Assembly: GCA_963711595.1 (NCBI GenBank)
Contig: CAVQER010000010.1
Location: forward strand, 1 to 64,000
Direction of reading: 5' to 3'
DNA: 64,000 nucleotides
Source of the DNA: JAUSIF01 sp963711595
GTDB lineage: Bacteria > Pseudomonadota > Alphaproteobacteria > Rhizobiales > Xanthobacteraceae
Shown: positions 1-8,887 of the stretch, one piece after another
Position numbering within the stretch: the first letter of the stretch is position 1
Layout of the letters: each line of letters starts with the position of its first letter
Translations under genes and position numbers: made by a program
Notes under the pieces: generated by a model
Databases searched by the model: none
What the model saw: only the letters and a program-made list of their open reading frames with translations
Told to the model about the DNA's origin: nothing

Positions 1-731
1 CCGGCGCGGCCAAGGACATCGGCACCTACGCTGTGAGCGGCTTGCTCGACACCAAGATCGCCGACTGGCGGCTCTATCTTGCGGTCGTCAACGTCTCGGT
101 CCTCGGCGTCAACCCCGACACGCCGTACAAGAACGCGGCCGACCTAGTCGCGGCCATGAAAGCGAAACCGGGGCAGGTTTCGGTAGCAACCGCCGGCGTC
201 AACTCGTCCGGTCACGCCGCAGTCGAGACGTTCACGCGGGCCCTCAACCTCACTTACAAGCATGTCACCTATGATGGTGGAAACCCGGCGGTCAACGCGA
301 CCGTCTCCGGCGAGACCGAAGTCACGACGCAGCTCGCGGTCGAACAGGCCGGTATGTTGCGGGCGAAGCGCCTCCGCGCACTGGCAGTGCTTTCCGACAA
401 GCCGCTCGAGTTGGAAGGCGTCGGGACCATTCCGCCCGTGACGGCGTCGGTGCAGGGCTTCAAGCCGGACGCCAACTACTTCGGCATCTTCGTACCGAAG
501 AGCGTTCCGCCGGAAGTTCTGGCTACACTCGACAAGGTGTGGAGCGATGTGATCCTGAAGTCGGAAGCGCTCAAAGCCTATGCCGCAAAGAACGGCGCCC
601 AGTTCTTGCCGGTCAGCGGCGATGAAGCGCTGAAGGCAGCGATGCCGGCGATCCAGGCATACGGCTGGCTATTGCACGACAGCGGCAAGTCGAAGGTGTC
701 GCCTGACGCCGTCGGTATTCCGCGCAGCTGA
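1..731 (+). CDS. TctC/Bug-type substrate-binding protein of a tripartite tricarboxylate transporter (5' partial)
   Basis: The reading frame is open from base 3 at the left edge, so the start and signal peptide lie outside the window; about 242 C-terminal residues remain. The visible part reads as the extracytoplasmic solute receptor (Bug/TctC family) that captures a carboxylate in the periplasm and hands it to TctAB. Typical features are the segment around VLGVNPDTPYKNAADL, the VSVATAGVNSSGH stretch, the TYDGGNPAVNATVSGE ligand-loop region and a C-terminal helix ending near WLLHDSGKSK. The next genes are tctB and tctA, 34 and 565 bases downstream, which supports the assignment. The substrate cannot be read from sequence, but the enolase-superfamily and epimerase genes that follow suggest a sugar acid or hydroxy acid. 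Confidence 0.9.
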   Translation, partial: GAAKDIGTYAVSGLLDTKIADWRLYLAVVNVSVLGVNPDTPYKNAADLVAAMKAKPGQVSVATAGVNSSGHAAVETFTRALNLTYKHVTYDGGNPAVNATVSGETEVTTQLAVEQAGMLRAKRLRALAVLSDKPLELEGVGTIPPVTASVQGFKPDANYFGIFVPKSVPPEVLATLDKVWSDVILKSEALKAYAAKNGAQFLPVSGDEALKAAMPAIQAYGWLLHDSGKSKVSPDAVGIPRS

Positions 732-765
732 AGACGGGTAGGACATTACGATCGGCCGCAGCGCC

Positions 766-1287
766 ATGCAGTCGCGCAAACTCCTGACCAGCGATCGGGT
801 CCAGGGGCTTGTGTGGTTCGCATTCGGCGCTGCGGTCCTTTACGGCTCCTGGGCGATGGATCGCCTGGAGTTGCTGAAGATCCCGGCAGCGACCGCGCCT
901 GGTGTTCCGACCGGCCTGCTCGGCGTCAGCTTCATTGTGTTTGCTCTGGTCTTGCTGTTTCGCCGGGAGTTCAAGCCCAGCGCAACCGATGTAGCCTTGC
1001 AGCCAGCGGCGGATTCCGGTCACGACGCGGGCTTCGAATGGCGGCGCCTCGCGGTGAGCTGGATCCTTTGCATGACCTACGCCGGCGTTTTGCTTGGACG
1101 CGGCCTGCCGTATTGGTTGCTAACCACGGCGTTCCTGTTTCTGCACTTCATCTTGCTGGATGAATCCGAGCACGTGCCTGCGCGGCCAACGTTACGCCGG
1201 CTAATCCTCGCCGCGATCCTCGCCCCGACCGTTGCCTTGACAGCCAACTTCGTCTTTCAGCGCCTGTTCCTCGTTCGTCTACCCTGA
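766..1287 (+). CDS. tctB: TctB-family small membrane subunit of tripartite tricarboxylate transporter
   Basis: A 173-residue protein with four predicted hydrophobic segments (about residues 15-32, 45-68, 100-122 and 142-165). This matches the size and topology of TctB, the small, poorly conserved membrane partner of TctA. Sequence recognition is weak on its own, as is usual for this family, but its place between tctC and tctA settles the call. The gene starts 34 bases after tctC and ends 9 bases before tctA, so the three are one operon. A cytoplasmic or loop stretch between segments 2 and 3 is polar and poorly conserved, again normal for TctB. Confidence 0.85.
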   Translation: MQSRKLLTSDRVQGLVWFAFGAAVLYGSWAMDRLELLKIPAATAPGVPTGLLGVSFIVFALVLLFRREFKPSATDVALQPAADSGHDAGFEWRRLAVSWILCMTYAGVLLGRGLPYWLLTTAFLFLHFILLDESEHVPARPTLRRLILAAILAPTVALTANFVFQRLFLVRLP

Positions 1288-1296
1288 GAGCCGCGC

Positions 1297-2832
1297 ATGC
1301 TCGAAGGTCTCATCCTTTTCGGCAATGCGGTCCTCGGGTATCTCAACCCGCTGTCACTCGCGCTCGCCTTCGGCGCAACCTTGTTCGGCATCGTTGCCGG
1401 CTGCATGCCGGGCCTGAGCGCGACGCTCGTTATCACGCTGCTCACGACGTTGACGCTGACGATGGATCCGATCCAGGCGATCCTCGTGCTCGTGTGCGCG
1501 TACAACGGCGCGATCTACGGTGGCAGCCGCACCGCGATCCTGCTGAACATCCCGGGCACGGCGGCGAATGCCGCCGCCTGCCTCGACGGCTACGCGCTCG
1601 CGCGTCAGGGCCAGGCCGGACGCGCGATGGGCATCGCGACGACGAGTTCCGTCGTCGGCACATTGTTTGGTCTCGTCTGCCTTGCCTTGTTCACCCCACT
1701 GCTCGGCGAGGTGGCATTGAAATTCGGCGCGTTCGAATTCTTTTGGCTGGCCATGCTTGGCGTCGTCATGTCCGGAAACGTCGTCGCCGCAGATCCGCTC
1801 AAGGGCTGGATCGCGGGCTTCCTCGGACTGTTCGTCGCATGCATCGGCCAGGAGGGCATGTACGCCTATGAACGATTCACCTTCGGCAATCGCGATCTTT
1901 CGGGCGGCTTCTCGCTGATCCCGGTGCTCGTCGGCGCCTTTGGCTTTTCCGAAGTGCTGACGGTCATTAGCGAGCGAATGGCGCGACCGAAATTCATGGA
2001 ATTCGGCTCGGCCTTACCGCGCATCCGCGACGTCGCCCAACACTGGTGGACGATTTTGCGTTCCGGCGTGATTGGCGTTTGGGTCGGCATCCTTCCCGGC
2101 GTCGGCGAGGATATGGCGGCCTGGTCGTCCTACATCACGGCAAAGCGTTTGAGCCGAGAACCGGAGAAGTACGGCAAGGGCTCGATCGAAGGTTTGATCG
2201 CGGCCGAAACCGGCGACAACGCGTCCGTCCCCGGTGGAATCATTCCGGCGCTCGCGCTTGCGATTCCGGGTTCGGCGCCGTGTGCCGTTCTGCTTGCCGC
2301 TATGATCATTCACGGCGTGCAGCCCGGCCCCATGTTGATGGTGGAGAACCCGCAGTTCGTCTACAGCGTGGTCGCGATGGTCTTGTTCTCCACGCTGGGC
2401 ATCCTGTTTTTCGGATTGTTTTTCATCCGCCCGCTTCTCAAGATCACGCAAATTCCGCGCACGGTCATGATGCCGATCATCTTCGTGCTGTGCGTGGCCG
2501 GTTCCTACTCGCTGGCATCCCGACTGTTCGATGTCTGGACGATGCTCGGCTTCGGGACGCTCGTCTTCGTCATGCGGCGTTTCGGCTATCCGGCTGCTCC
2601 GTTTGTCATCGGCGTAGTGCTTGGCGATATTCTCGATAAGAGCCTGCGACGGGGTCTCGTGCTCAGCGACGGCGATATCCTGCCCTTCTTCACGCGTCCG
2701 ATTTCCGCGCTGCTCGCGGCCTTCGTCCTCTGGACCTTCCTCACCAACGTTCCGGCCATCAACGCAGCGATGAAGCGCCAGCGCGACGCACTTTTCGCCC
2801 GTCTGTTCGGTCGCATACGGACATCGCGATGA
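1297..2832 (+). CDS. tctA: TctA-family large permease of tripartite tricarboxylate transporter
   Basis: A 511-residue, very hydrophobic protein with about 10-12 membrane segments, the normal length of TctA. It forms the translocation path of the secondary carboxylate transporter. Family signatures are visible near the N-terminus: GCMPGLSATLVITLLT, AYNGAIYGGSRTAILLNIPG and the GYALARQGQAGRAMG loop, and again in the middle at GILPGVGEDMAAWSSY and NASVPGGIIPALALAIPGS, the duplicated half of the fold. The stop overlaps the start of the next gene by four bases (ATGA), so the enolase-superfamily enzyme is translationally coupled to the transporter. Confidence 0.95.
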   Translation: MLEGLILFGNAVLGYLNPLSLALAFGATLFGIVAGCMPGLSATLVITLLTTLTLTMDPIQAILVLVCAYNGAIYGGSRTAILLNIPGTAANAAACLDGYALARQGQAGRAMGIATTSSVVGTLFGLVCLALFTPLLGEVALKFGAFEFFWLAMLGVVMSGNVVAADPLKGWIAGFLGLFVACIGQEGMYAYERFTFGNRDLSGGFSLIPVLVGAFGFSEVLTVISERMARPKFMEFGSALPRIRDVAQHWWTILRSGVIGVWVGILPGVGEDMAAWSSYITAKRLSREPEKYGKGSIEGLIAAETGDNASVPGGIIPALALAIPGSAPCAVLLAAMIIHGVQPGPMLMVENPQFVYSVVAMVLFSTLGILFFGLFFIRPLLKITQIPRTVMMPIIFVLCVAGSYSLASRLFDVWTMLGFGTLVFVMRRFGYPAAPFVIGVVLGDILDKSLRRGLVLSDGDILPFFTRPISALLAAFVLWTFLTNVPAINAAMKRQRDALFARLFGRIRTSR

Positions 2833-4256
2833 ACGACGCGCCTCGGCTGCGCCTGTCAGAAGCGCGGTTCTTCGAGCGGCCGGTACGCCTTCGCCTGCCG
2901 TTCCGCTTTGGCGTCGTCACCCTCACGGAAGCGCCGCAGGTCTTCGTGCGCGCGCACATCCGGCTGAGTGACGGGCGCGAAGTTGAGGGGGTGTCGGCCG
3001 AACTCATGGTGCCGAAGTGGTTCGACAAGTCGCCGGAGCTCTCCCATGAGCAGAACTTCGACCAGCTGCGTCGCGCACTCGCCATTGCCCGCGGTGCCTT
3101 GCTGGACGCAGGCGAGGGCACACCCTTCGGCCTCTCAGCCGCAGTCGAAGCGGCAGTCCACTTGGCATGCGCCCAGGAAAAACTCGGCGGTCTCATTGCG
3201 TCGTTTGGTTTGGCGCTGCTCGATCGCGCGATTCTCGACGCGCTCGGCCGCATCGAAGGGCAGAGCATATTTTCGGCAGTGAGAGCCAACCGGATCGGCT
3301 TGAACGCGACTACCGCCGGCGATCTGGCCGGTTTCGATCTCAACAAGTTCCTGGGCGCGATCGAGCCTGCCCAATCGATTCATGTACGGCATACCGTAGG
3401 GCTGCTCGATGCGCTTACTGAAGCAGAGCTGGAAACCAATCGCCTGAACGACGGGTTGCCCGAGAGCCTCGAAGGCGCGATCGCTGTCTACGGGCACACC
3501 TATTTCAAGCTGAAGGTCGCAGGCGACCTCGACGCGGACATTGAACGCCTGTCCCGAATCGCCGCCGTTCTTGACCGCTCGCCGGACAGCTATTTCGCGA
3601 CACTCGACGGCAACGAGCAGTTCGACGACGTCGAAGCTGTGACCGCAATTTGGCGGAGGATCGAGGCCGAGCCTCGGCTGCGTCGTCTGAAAAGTTCGCT
3701 CCTGTTTGTCGAGCAGCCGATCACCCGCTCCCGCGCCCTCAGTGCCTCGGTTGCATCGCTCGCGAAGGAAGTATCCATCGAGATCGACGAGTTGGACACC
3801 CACATCGGCGCGTTTAACCAGGCGCGGGAACGTGGCTATGCCGGTGTGTCCTCGAAAGCTTGCAAAGGTTTCTACCGGGGGCTCCTGAACCGCGCACGCA
3901 TGGCGAAGTGGAATGCGGAAGAAGGCAAGGATGCTTTCTTCATGTCCGCTGAGGACCTGACGACTCAGAGCGGCGTCGCGGTCCAGCAGGACTTTGCGCA
4001 GGCGCTTCTCGTTGGCGCGACGCACGTCGAGCGGAACGGCCACCACTATGTCGACGGCATGGCCGGCGCTCCGCTCGCGGAGCAGGAAGCGTTTCGCGCT
4101 GCGCATCCCGCACTTTATTCGCGTGTCGAAGGACGCGTACGGCTCGCGATCCGCGATGGCCGAGCTTCGCTGGCCTCGCTGCACGCCATGCCCGGTCTTG
4201 CGGTCGGCCCCATGCCGGATTTTGAAGCCATGACTGAGACAACGCCCTCGGAGTAA
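2829..4256 (+). CDS. Enolase-superfamily (mandelate racemase/muconate-lactonizing-like) enzyme
   Basis: A 475-residue protein with the ordered catalytic landmarks of the enolase superfamily: a lysine pair in YFKLKVAGD (about residue 226), a metal-ligand aspartate in TLDGNEQF (about 261), a metal-ligand glutamate in LFVEQPI (about 294), an aspartate in IEIDELD (about 319) and a lysine in SSKACKGF (about 340). These enzymes abstract a proton next to a carboxylate and then racemise, cycloisomerise or dehydrate. The protein is longer than usual MR/MLE members (350-400), with an extra C-terminal tail of roughly 60 residues. It overlaps tctA by four bases. The coupling to a tricarboxylate-type transporter suggests an acid sugar or hydroxy acid substrate; the exact reaction is unknown. 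Confidence 0.85.
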   Translation: MNDAPRLRLSEARFFERPVRLRLPFRFGVVTLTEAPQVFVRAHIRLSDGREVEGVSAELMVPKWFDKSPELSHEQNFDQLRRALAIARGALLDAGEGTPFGLSAAVEAAVHLACAQEKLGGLIASFGLALLDRAILDALGRIEGQSIFSAVRANRIGLNATTAGDLAGFDLNKFLGAIEPAQSIHVRHTVGLLDALTEAELETNRLNDGLPESLEGAIAVYGHTYFKLKVAGDLDADIERLSRIAAVLDRSPDSYFATLDGNEQFDDVEAVTAIWRRIEAEPRLRRLKSSLLFVEQPITRSRALSASVASLAKEVSIEIDELDTHIGAFNQARERGYAGVSSKACKGFYRGLLNRARMAKWNAEEGKDAFFMSAEDLTTQSGVAVQQDFAQALLVGATHVERNGHHYVDGMAGAPLAEQEAFRAAHPALYSRVEGRVRLAIRDGRASLASLHAMPGLAVGPMPDFEAMTETTPSE

Positions 4257-4261
4257 GTGCG

Positions 4262-5098
4262 ATGAGGACCGACGGACTTTCCATCAACCTCGCGACCGTC
4301 CGCGAGCAAATGAATCTGCGCGAGGCGGTGGAAGCTTGCCGGCGGCTCGGCGTCTCCATGGTCGATCCCTGGCGCGATCAGGTGGCGAAGATCGGTCTCG
4401 ACGAATCCGCGCGCGTCATCAAAGACAACGGCATGCAGATCACAGGTTATTGCCGCGGCGGGTTCTTCCCCGCGGCCGATGCCAAGGGACGCGCCGCCGC
4501 AGTCGATGACAACAAGCGCGCGCTCGATGAAGCCGCCACGATCGGGGCAAAATGCCTCGTTCTCGTTGTAGGCGGCCTACCCTCTGGTTCCCGCGATATC
4601 GCGGACACGCGCACAATGGTCGCCGAAGGTATCGACGCGTGCCGCGCCCACGCGCGCTCGGTCGGCGTGTCGCTCGGCATCGAGCCATTGCATCCGATGT
4701 ATGCGGCAGATCGCTCCTGCGTGAACACGCTCGGTCAGGCGCTCGATATGTGTTTGGCGCTCGGGCCCGACGTTGGTGTCGTGATCGACGTCTATCACCT
4801 CTGGTGGGATCCCGAGTTCGAGGCGCAGATCGCACGGGCGGGGAGGGAAAAGAGAATTCTCGCCCACCACATCTGCGACTGGCTCGTGCCGACTAAGGAT
4901 CTGCTGCTCGACCGCGGGATGATGGGTGACGGCGTGATCGACCTCCGCCGCATCCGCGGCGCGATCGAAGCGGCCGGCTACAACGGACCGCAGGAAGTCG
5001 AAATTCTCTCGACCGAGATTTGGAAGCGGCCCGGCGAGGAGGTCATCAAGACTTGCATCGAACGCTACAATACGCTTTGCCGGACGGACTTTGCCTAG
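4262..5098 (+). CDS. Sugar phosphate isomerase/epimerase family TIM-barrel protein
   Basis: A 278-residue protein of the xylose-isomerase-like TIM-barrel superfamily (AP endonuclease 2 / IolE / hydroxypyruvate isomerase relatives). Supporting segments are the N-terminal DGLSINLATVREQ strand, the conserved SLGIEPLHPMY with its metal-binding glutamate, VGVVIDVYHLWWDPE with the aspartate and histidine ligands, HHICDW, and the C-terminal GPQEVEILS with the last metal-binding glutamate. It begins five bases after the enolase-superfamily gene, so it is the last gene of the tct operon. Its stop overlaps the end of the convergent dctM gene by four bases. It probably interconverts a keto- or aldo-acid made by its neighbour; this is inference. 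Confidence 0.88.
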   Translation: MRTDGLSINLATVREQMNLREAVEACRRLGVSMVDPWRDQVAKIGLDESARVIKDNGMQITGYCRGGFFPAADAKGRAAAVDDNKRALDEAATIGAKCLVLVVGGLPSGSRDIADTRTMVAEGIDACRAHARSVGVSLGIEPLHPMYAADRSCVNTLGQALDMCLALGPDVGVVIDVYHLWWDPEFEAQIARAGREKRILAHHICDWLVPTKDLLLDRGMMGDGVIDLRRIRGAIEAAGYNGPQEVEILSTEIWKRPGEEVIKTCIERYNTLCRTDFA

Positions 5099-6372
5099 TC
5101 CAGCAGGACCCGCGGCAGCCAGAGCGAAAGCGCCGGGATATAGGTCACGAGCAGCAGCACGATGATCATCGGGATATAGAAGACGAGGATGCTGCGCGAC
5201 ACAGCTTCCATCGAGACTTTGCCGATCGCGCAGCCAACGACCATGGTCGGGCCGACCGGTGGTGTCAGCAGGCCGATGCCGAGATTCAGGATCATGATGA
5301 TGCCGAAATGAACCGGGTCGATGCCGAACACGGCAATGGCCGGAATGAAGATCGGCGTGCAGATCAACAGCATCGGCGCCAGGTCCATGAAGGTCCCGAG
5401 CGCCAGCAACAGAACATTGACGTAGAGCAGGAAACGTATATTTGTCGCTGAGACACTGATGAAGAACTCGGTGGCCATCGCCGGAATGCGCATGATCGCC
5501 ATCATGTATCCGAACGCGATCGAGAATCCGATCATGATCATGACCATCCCGACCGTGCGCACGACCCGTGCGACAGAGTGGAAATTCGCGCCATTTGACG
5601 TCGCGGTAAACGAACATCGTGACGAGGAACGAGTAGATGACCGCGACCGCGGCCGATTCCGTCGGCGTAAAGACGCCGCAGAGAATTCCCCCGAGAATGA
5701 TGACGATGGTGATAAGCCCCCAAACGCGTCCAACGCGATCCACAGCGCCTGCCGCGACGGAACGCCTCGCCTTTCGGGTAATTGTTCCGGTGCGCGATGA
5801 TGAGGCAGAGAGTCATCAGCGACAGTCCAAGCATCAGCGCAGGAATGATGCCGCCACGAACAGATGCGCGATCGAGATCGTCCCACCGGCGGCAATCGAA
5901 TAAATGATCATGTTGTGGGACGGGGGGACCAGCAGTGGCTGCAGCGAGCCGGAGATCGTGACGTTCACGGCGAACAGGCGCGGGTAGCCGTTCTTGATCA
6001 TCTGCGGAATCATGACCGAACCGATCGCCGCAGTATCAGCAACTGAAGATCCCGAAAGGCAGCCGAACATCGTCGAGGCGACGATGTTCACAAGGGCCAT
6101 CCCGCCTCGCACGAAGCCAACGAATATCTTGGCGAGATTGATCAGTCGCTCGGCCATTCCGCCGACCGCCATGATCGCGCCGGCAAGAATGAAGAAGGGA
6201 ATCGCCAGAAGCGAGAAATTGTCCATGCCGTCGGAGGTCTTCAGCATGATCGCTTCAAGCGGAATTCCTACCCATAGGGCCGCGATGATGGACGCGAGCC
6301 CCAGCGCATAGGCGACCGGCATGCCCAGAGGCAGAAAACCGTGAAGCTGCCGATGAGGACGAACGCATCCAT
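5095..6372 (-). pseudogene. dctM: TRAP transporter large permease DctM, broken by about five single-base frameshifts
   Basis: The protein can be pieced together only by changing frame several times. It starts at 6372 with MDAFVLIGSFTVFCL, then continues as GMPVAYALGLASIIAAL after a shift near 6325. Further shifts lie near 5851 (LFVA to IIPALMLG), about 5785, about 5725 (before GLITIVIILGG) and about 5590 (before ARVVRTVGMVMIM). It ends at 5095 with LWLPRVLLD. The pieces together cover a full-length DctM of about 425 residues, with landmarks GGMALVNIVASTMFGCLSGSS, GILCGVFTPTESAAVAV and GIGLLTPPVGPTMVVG, so no large part is missing. DctM is the 12-helix channel of the TRAP carboxylate transporter. 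Either the gene is freshly decayed or the sequence has errors here. Confidence 0.85.
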
Positions 6373-6389
6373 CGACGTGCTCGGCCTAT

Positions 6390-6876
6390 TCACGTTGTAC
6401 CGTGCTCGTCGTCTCGTCGGGCGCTCGAAAAACCACACTGCGTCAGAAGACGCTCGATCACGAAAAGGCATGACGAAGCCGCCAAGCGGGACGGGTACAT
6501 AAGCGAACCCCGCCGAAACGATCGGAAACTCGGCGATGCTTTGGTACCAGGTCGTCTGTACGAGCTTGATGCCCCACCACAGCATGAACAGATTGGTGAT
6601 GAGCATGCAGACTTCGATAAGGAAGCCGAGCGCGTATCGCGACGTGCCGGTCAGAAAGGCCGGGAGGATGCCGACTCCGATATGGAGGTACTCGCGATAG
6701 CAAACGCACGCAGACAGGAACGAAAGCCAGATCATCAGCAGCACGGCCATCGGCTCGGGCCAGGATGATGCGCTGTTCAGCACAAAACGCGTGAAGACGC
6801 CCCAAGGGATGATCAACGTGATCACGACGAGGCAGATGCCCGCGACCACCAGGCAGAGCGCGTGAATTGCGTTCAT
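6390..6876 (-). pseudogene. dctQ: TRAP transporter small permease DctQ, frameshifted near its C-terminus
   Basis: Starts at MNAIHALCLVVAG (ATG sharing one base with the dctP-frame stop) and shows the four membrane helices of DctQ, including the family segment IPWGVFTRFVLNSASSWPEP with its tryptophan-proline and SACVCYREYLHIGV. The frame is intact to VPVPLGGFVM, then a single-base shift near 6472 moves the natural ending LFVIERLLTQCGFSS to another frame, which stops at 6390. Read without the shift, the frame runs on into dctM. The real start could be slightly upstream, since SDEEPYIQL precedes this ATG in frame. DctQ links the binding protein to DctM. Confidence 0.8.
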
Positions 6877-7967
6877 CAGCTGGATGTAGGGCTCTTCATC
6901 CGAAACCCCTTCGCAAAAAAAGAGACCGGCGCGCTCTTGCTTGCGCCGGCCTTCAGGTTCCGGAACGGACCGTATTTCACATCCTGGATGCGCTGGATCA
7001 ATGCCTGATGCTGCGCACCGTACTTGTCCCACACCGGCTTGACCGCAGCCTGGAACGGCTTCTTATCGGCGATCTCGTTCACGATCGCCCCGGCTTCGAC
7101 CATCTTCTTGAGCGACTCCTTCTCGCGGTCGTACCAGAGCTTGCGCTCCTCTAGCTGCGCCTCCTTGGCGAACTTCTTGATCAGCGCCTGATCTTCCTTC
7201 GGTAGCTCGTCCCACGTCCTCTTCGAGAAGACGAGGATCTCCGGGATCATCAGATGGCCGGTCTTCGAGTAGAACTTCGCGTAGCGATAGTGCTGCCCGC
7301 TCTCGTAAGTCGGGTAGTTGTTCTCCGCGCCGTCGACTACGCCGGTCTGCATGGCATTGATGAGCTGGTCGAAGCCCATCGAAACGCCGTTGCCGCCGAG
7401 GGAGTTCATCGTGTCGACGAACACGGGGTTCCCCATCATGCGGATCTTCAACCCCTTCAGGTCTTCGACAGACTGGATCGGCTTCTTGCTGTTGTAGACG
7501 TTACGGGTACCGGCATTCATCCAGCACAAGCCGACCAAGTTCGCTTTCGAATCGGTCAGCTTCTGGAGCATCTCGTCGCCGATCGGCCCGTCGATCACCT
7601 TCTCCATGTGCTGGTCGTCGCGGAACATGAACGGCAGGTTGAACACGTTCAATTCCGGCACGATCGGACCCATCGGGCCGACGCTGATGCGCGCGATGGC
7701 GAGCGCGCCGACCTGTGCCTGCTCGATCATTTCCTTTTCGCCGCCGAGTTGCATCGACGGGTACATCTGAATGCTGAGACGCCCCTTGGTCGCGTCCTCG
7801 AGCTTCTTGCCCATGCGCACGACTGCTTCCACCGTCGGATAGCCGAGCGGATGCACGTCGGTTGCCTTCAGCACGAGTTTCTGCTGTGCGAACGCGGTGG
7901 TTCCGACTCCGGTCAATGCGAGCGCCGCACCCGCGGCACCCATCTTCAGTACGTCACGCCTTTTCAT
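6876..7967 (-). CDS. dctP: DctP-type TRAP transporter solute-binding protein
   Basis: A 363-residue periplasmic binding protein of the DctP family. The N-terminus KRRDVLKMGAAGAALALTG looks like a Tat signal (twin arginine followed by a hydrophobic stretch), with cleavage after AFA. Family landmarks are ATDVHPLGYPTVEAV, QLGGEKEMIEQAQVGALAIA, the DLKGLKIRMMGNPVF loop and FDQLINAMQTGVVDGAENN, which carries the conserved ligand-binding region. The last 30 residues after QRIQDVK are unlike the family, and they overlap a terminator hairpin, so the true end may be near 6955. The gene is divergent from a GntR regulator, with 119 bases between the starts. The neighbouring uronate genes suggest a uronate or aldarate as ligand. 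Confidence 0.92.
   Translation of the reverse strand: MKRRDVLKMGAAGAALALTGVGTTAFAQQKLVLKATDVHPLGYPTVEAVVRMGKKLEDATKGRLSIQMYPSMQLGGEKEMIEQAQVGALAIARISVGPMGPIVPELNVFNLPFMFRDDQHMEKVIDGPIGDEMLQKLTDSKANLVGLCWMNAGTRNVYNSKKPIQSVEDLKGLKIRMMGNPVFVDTMNSLGGNGVSMGFDQLINAMQTGVVDGAENNYPTYESGQHYRYAKFYSKTGHLMIPEILVFSKRTWDELPKEDQALIKKFAKEAQLEERKLWYDREKESLKKMVEAGAIVNEIADKKPFQAAVKPVWDKYGAQHQALIQRIQDVKYGPFRNLKAGASKSAPVSFFAKGFRMKSPTSS
6915..6949 (-). terminator. Intrinsic terminator between dctP and dctQ
   Basis: On the minus strand the sequence forms a perfect seven-base stem, CCGGCGC and GCGCCGG, with a ten-base loop, followed by TCTC and seven consecutive T. It lies inside the annotated last codons of dctP, which suggests that dctP really ends a little earlier or that its 3' end also carries a frameshift. 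As a partial terminator it would leave dctP mRNA in excess over dctQM. Confidence 0.75.
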
Positions 7968-8052
7968 TGAGTACCTCCCTGATTGCGCCTCGCGAGTGTT
8001 CGCGGTGCGAGTTGCTGCTTATTGTTGATCGATCCCCGAGCGCGTGATAGGC

Positions 8053-8068
8053 ATCATATCATACTATG
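8053..8068. promoter_or_regulatory. Candidate GntR operator in the dctP/gntR divergent region
   Basis: The bases CATATCATACTATG form an imperfect palindrome (outer CATA with TATG) in the intergenic region between the divergent dctP and gntR starts. FadR-type GntR proteins bind short palindromes of this kind, often with a GTAT or ATAC core, which is present. Its position just before the chosen gntR start would suit autoregulation and control of dctP. This is a pattern match by eye only. Confidence 0.35.
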
Positions 8069-8086
8069 ACTGTCGGGGAAGGTGGC

Positions 8087-8851
8087 ATGTCGAGATCGGA
8101 CTCGAAAGAATTGCCCCGCAAATTGGCGGCAATTCGTCCGTTGTCGCCACCCCGAAGTCTTGCCTCCGAACTGGTCGAACGGCTTACCGCCGACATCACG
8201 AACGGGAAGATCGCGGCGGGGTCGCGCCTGCCGACCGAACAGGAAATGATCGCAGCGACAGGGGTGAGCCGTACCGTGGTGCGGGAAGCGGTGGCGGCGT
8301 TGCGCGCCGAAGGTCTGGTCGTGACCCGCCAAGGCATCGGCACGATCGTTGCCGATGGGACCGATCGGCCGTTTCGCCTGGATATCGACGATGAACGGTC
8401 GCTGCTCGAAGTGCTGGAGGTGGCCGAGCTACGCACCGGCGTCGAGATCGAAGCGGCCGGGCTCGCCGCCGAGCGCGGGTCGGCCGAAAACCTGCGGAAG
8501 GTTGCCGACGCGTTCGCCGCGATCGAAAGCGCGATCCGCCGCGGCGAGGACGCGATTGAAGAGGATTTCGCCTTTCACCGCAGTATCGCTGAGGCGACCG
8601 GCAATCCGCAGTTTGCACGTTTCCTGGATTTTCTTGGCCGCTACATTATTCCGCGGCAGACGATCCGCGCCGAGTCGGGCGTGAGCGAAAACCGCCGTGC
8701 ATATCTCGAGCACTTGCAGAAGGAGCACCGTGAGATCTTCGTCGCGATCCGCGCGCGCGAGGTCACGAAGGCGCGCGCCGCGATGCGGCGTCATCTTCTC
8801 AACAGTCGCAAGCGCTATCGTCAACTCGCGGAAAAGCTCGGCCGCACCTGA
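8087..8851 (+). CDS. FadR-subfamily GntR transcriptional regulator
   Basis: About 254 residues from the chosen ATG at 8087, which has GGGGAAGG just upstream; an in-frame ATG at 8066 is possible but lies in a candidate operator. The N-terminal winged helix covers about residues 20-90, with the signature GKIAAGSRLPTEQEMIAATGVSRTVVREAVAALRAEGLVVTRQG. The C-terminal FCD ligand domain follows, with LLEVLEVAELRTGVEIEAAGLAAER, a DFAFHRSIAEATGNP metal-site segment and an ending HRE..AI..R. Regulators of this type respond to sugar acids or organic acids. Position between the TRAP genes and the uronate genes makes it the likely controller of both arms. Confidence 0.92.
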   Translation: MSRSDSKELPRKLAAIRPLSPPRSLASELVERLTADITNGKIAAGSRLPTEQEMIAATGVSRTVVREAVAALRAEGLVVTRQGIGTIVADGTDRPFRLDIDDERSLLEVLEVAELRTGVEIEAAGLAAERGSAENLRKVADAFAAIESAIRRGEDAIEEDFAFHRSIAEATGNPQFARFLDFLGRYIIPRQTIRAESGVSENRRAYLEHLQKEHREIFVAIRAREVTKARAAMRRHLLNSRKRYRQLAEKLGRT

Positions 8852-8887
8852 ATCAAATCGTTCAACCCCGTCCACAAGAGAGCTTGC

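Noticed and set aside
4577..5743. 388-codon open frame on the minus strand crossing from dctM into the epimerase gene
   Set aside because: Only its first 60 codons match DctM; the rest is out of frame and antisense to the epimerase.
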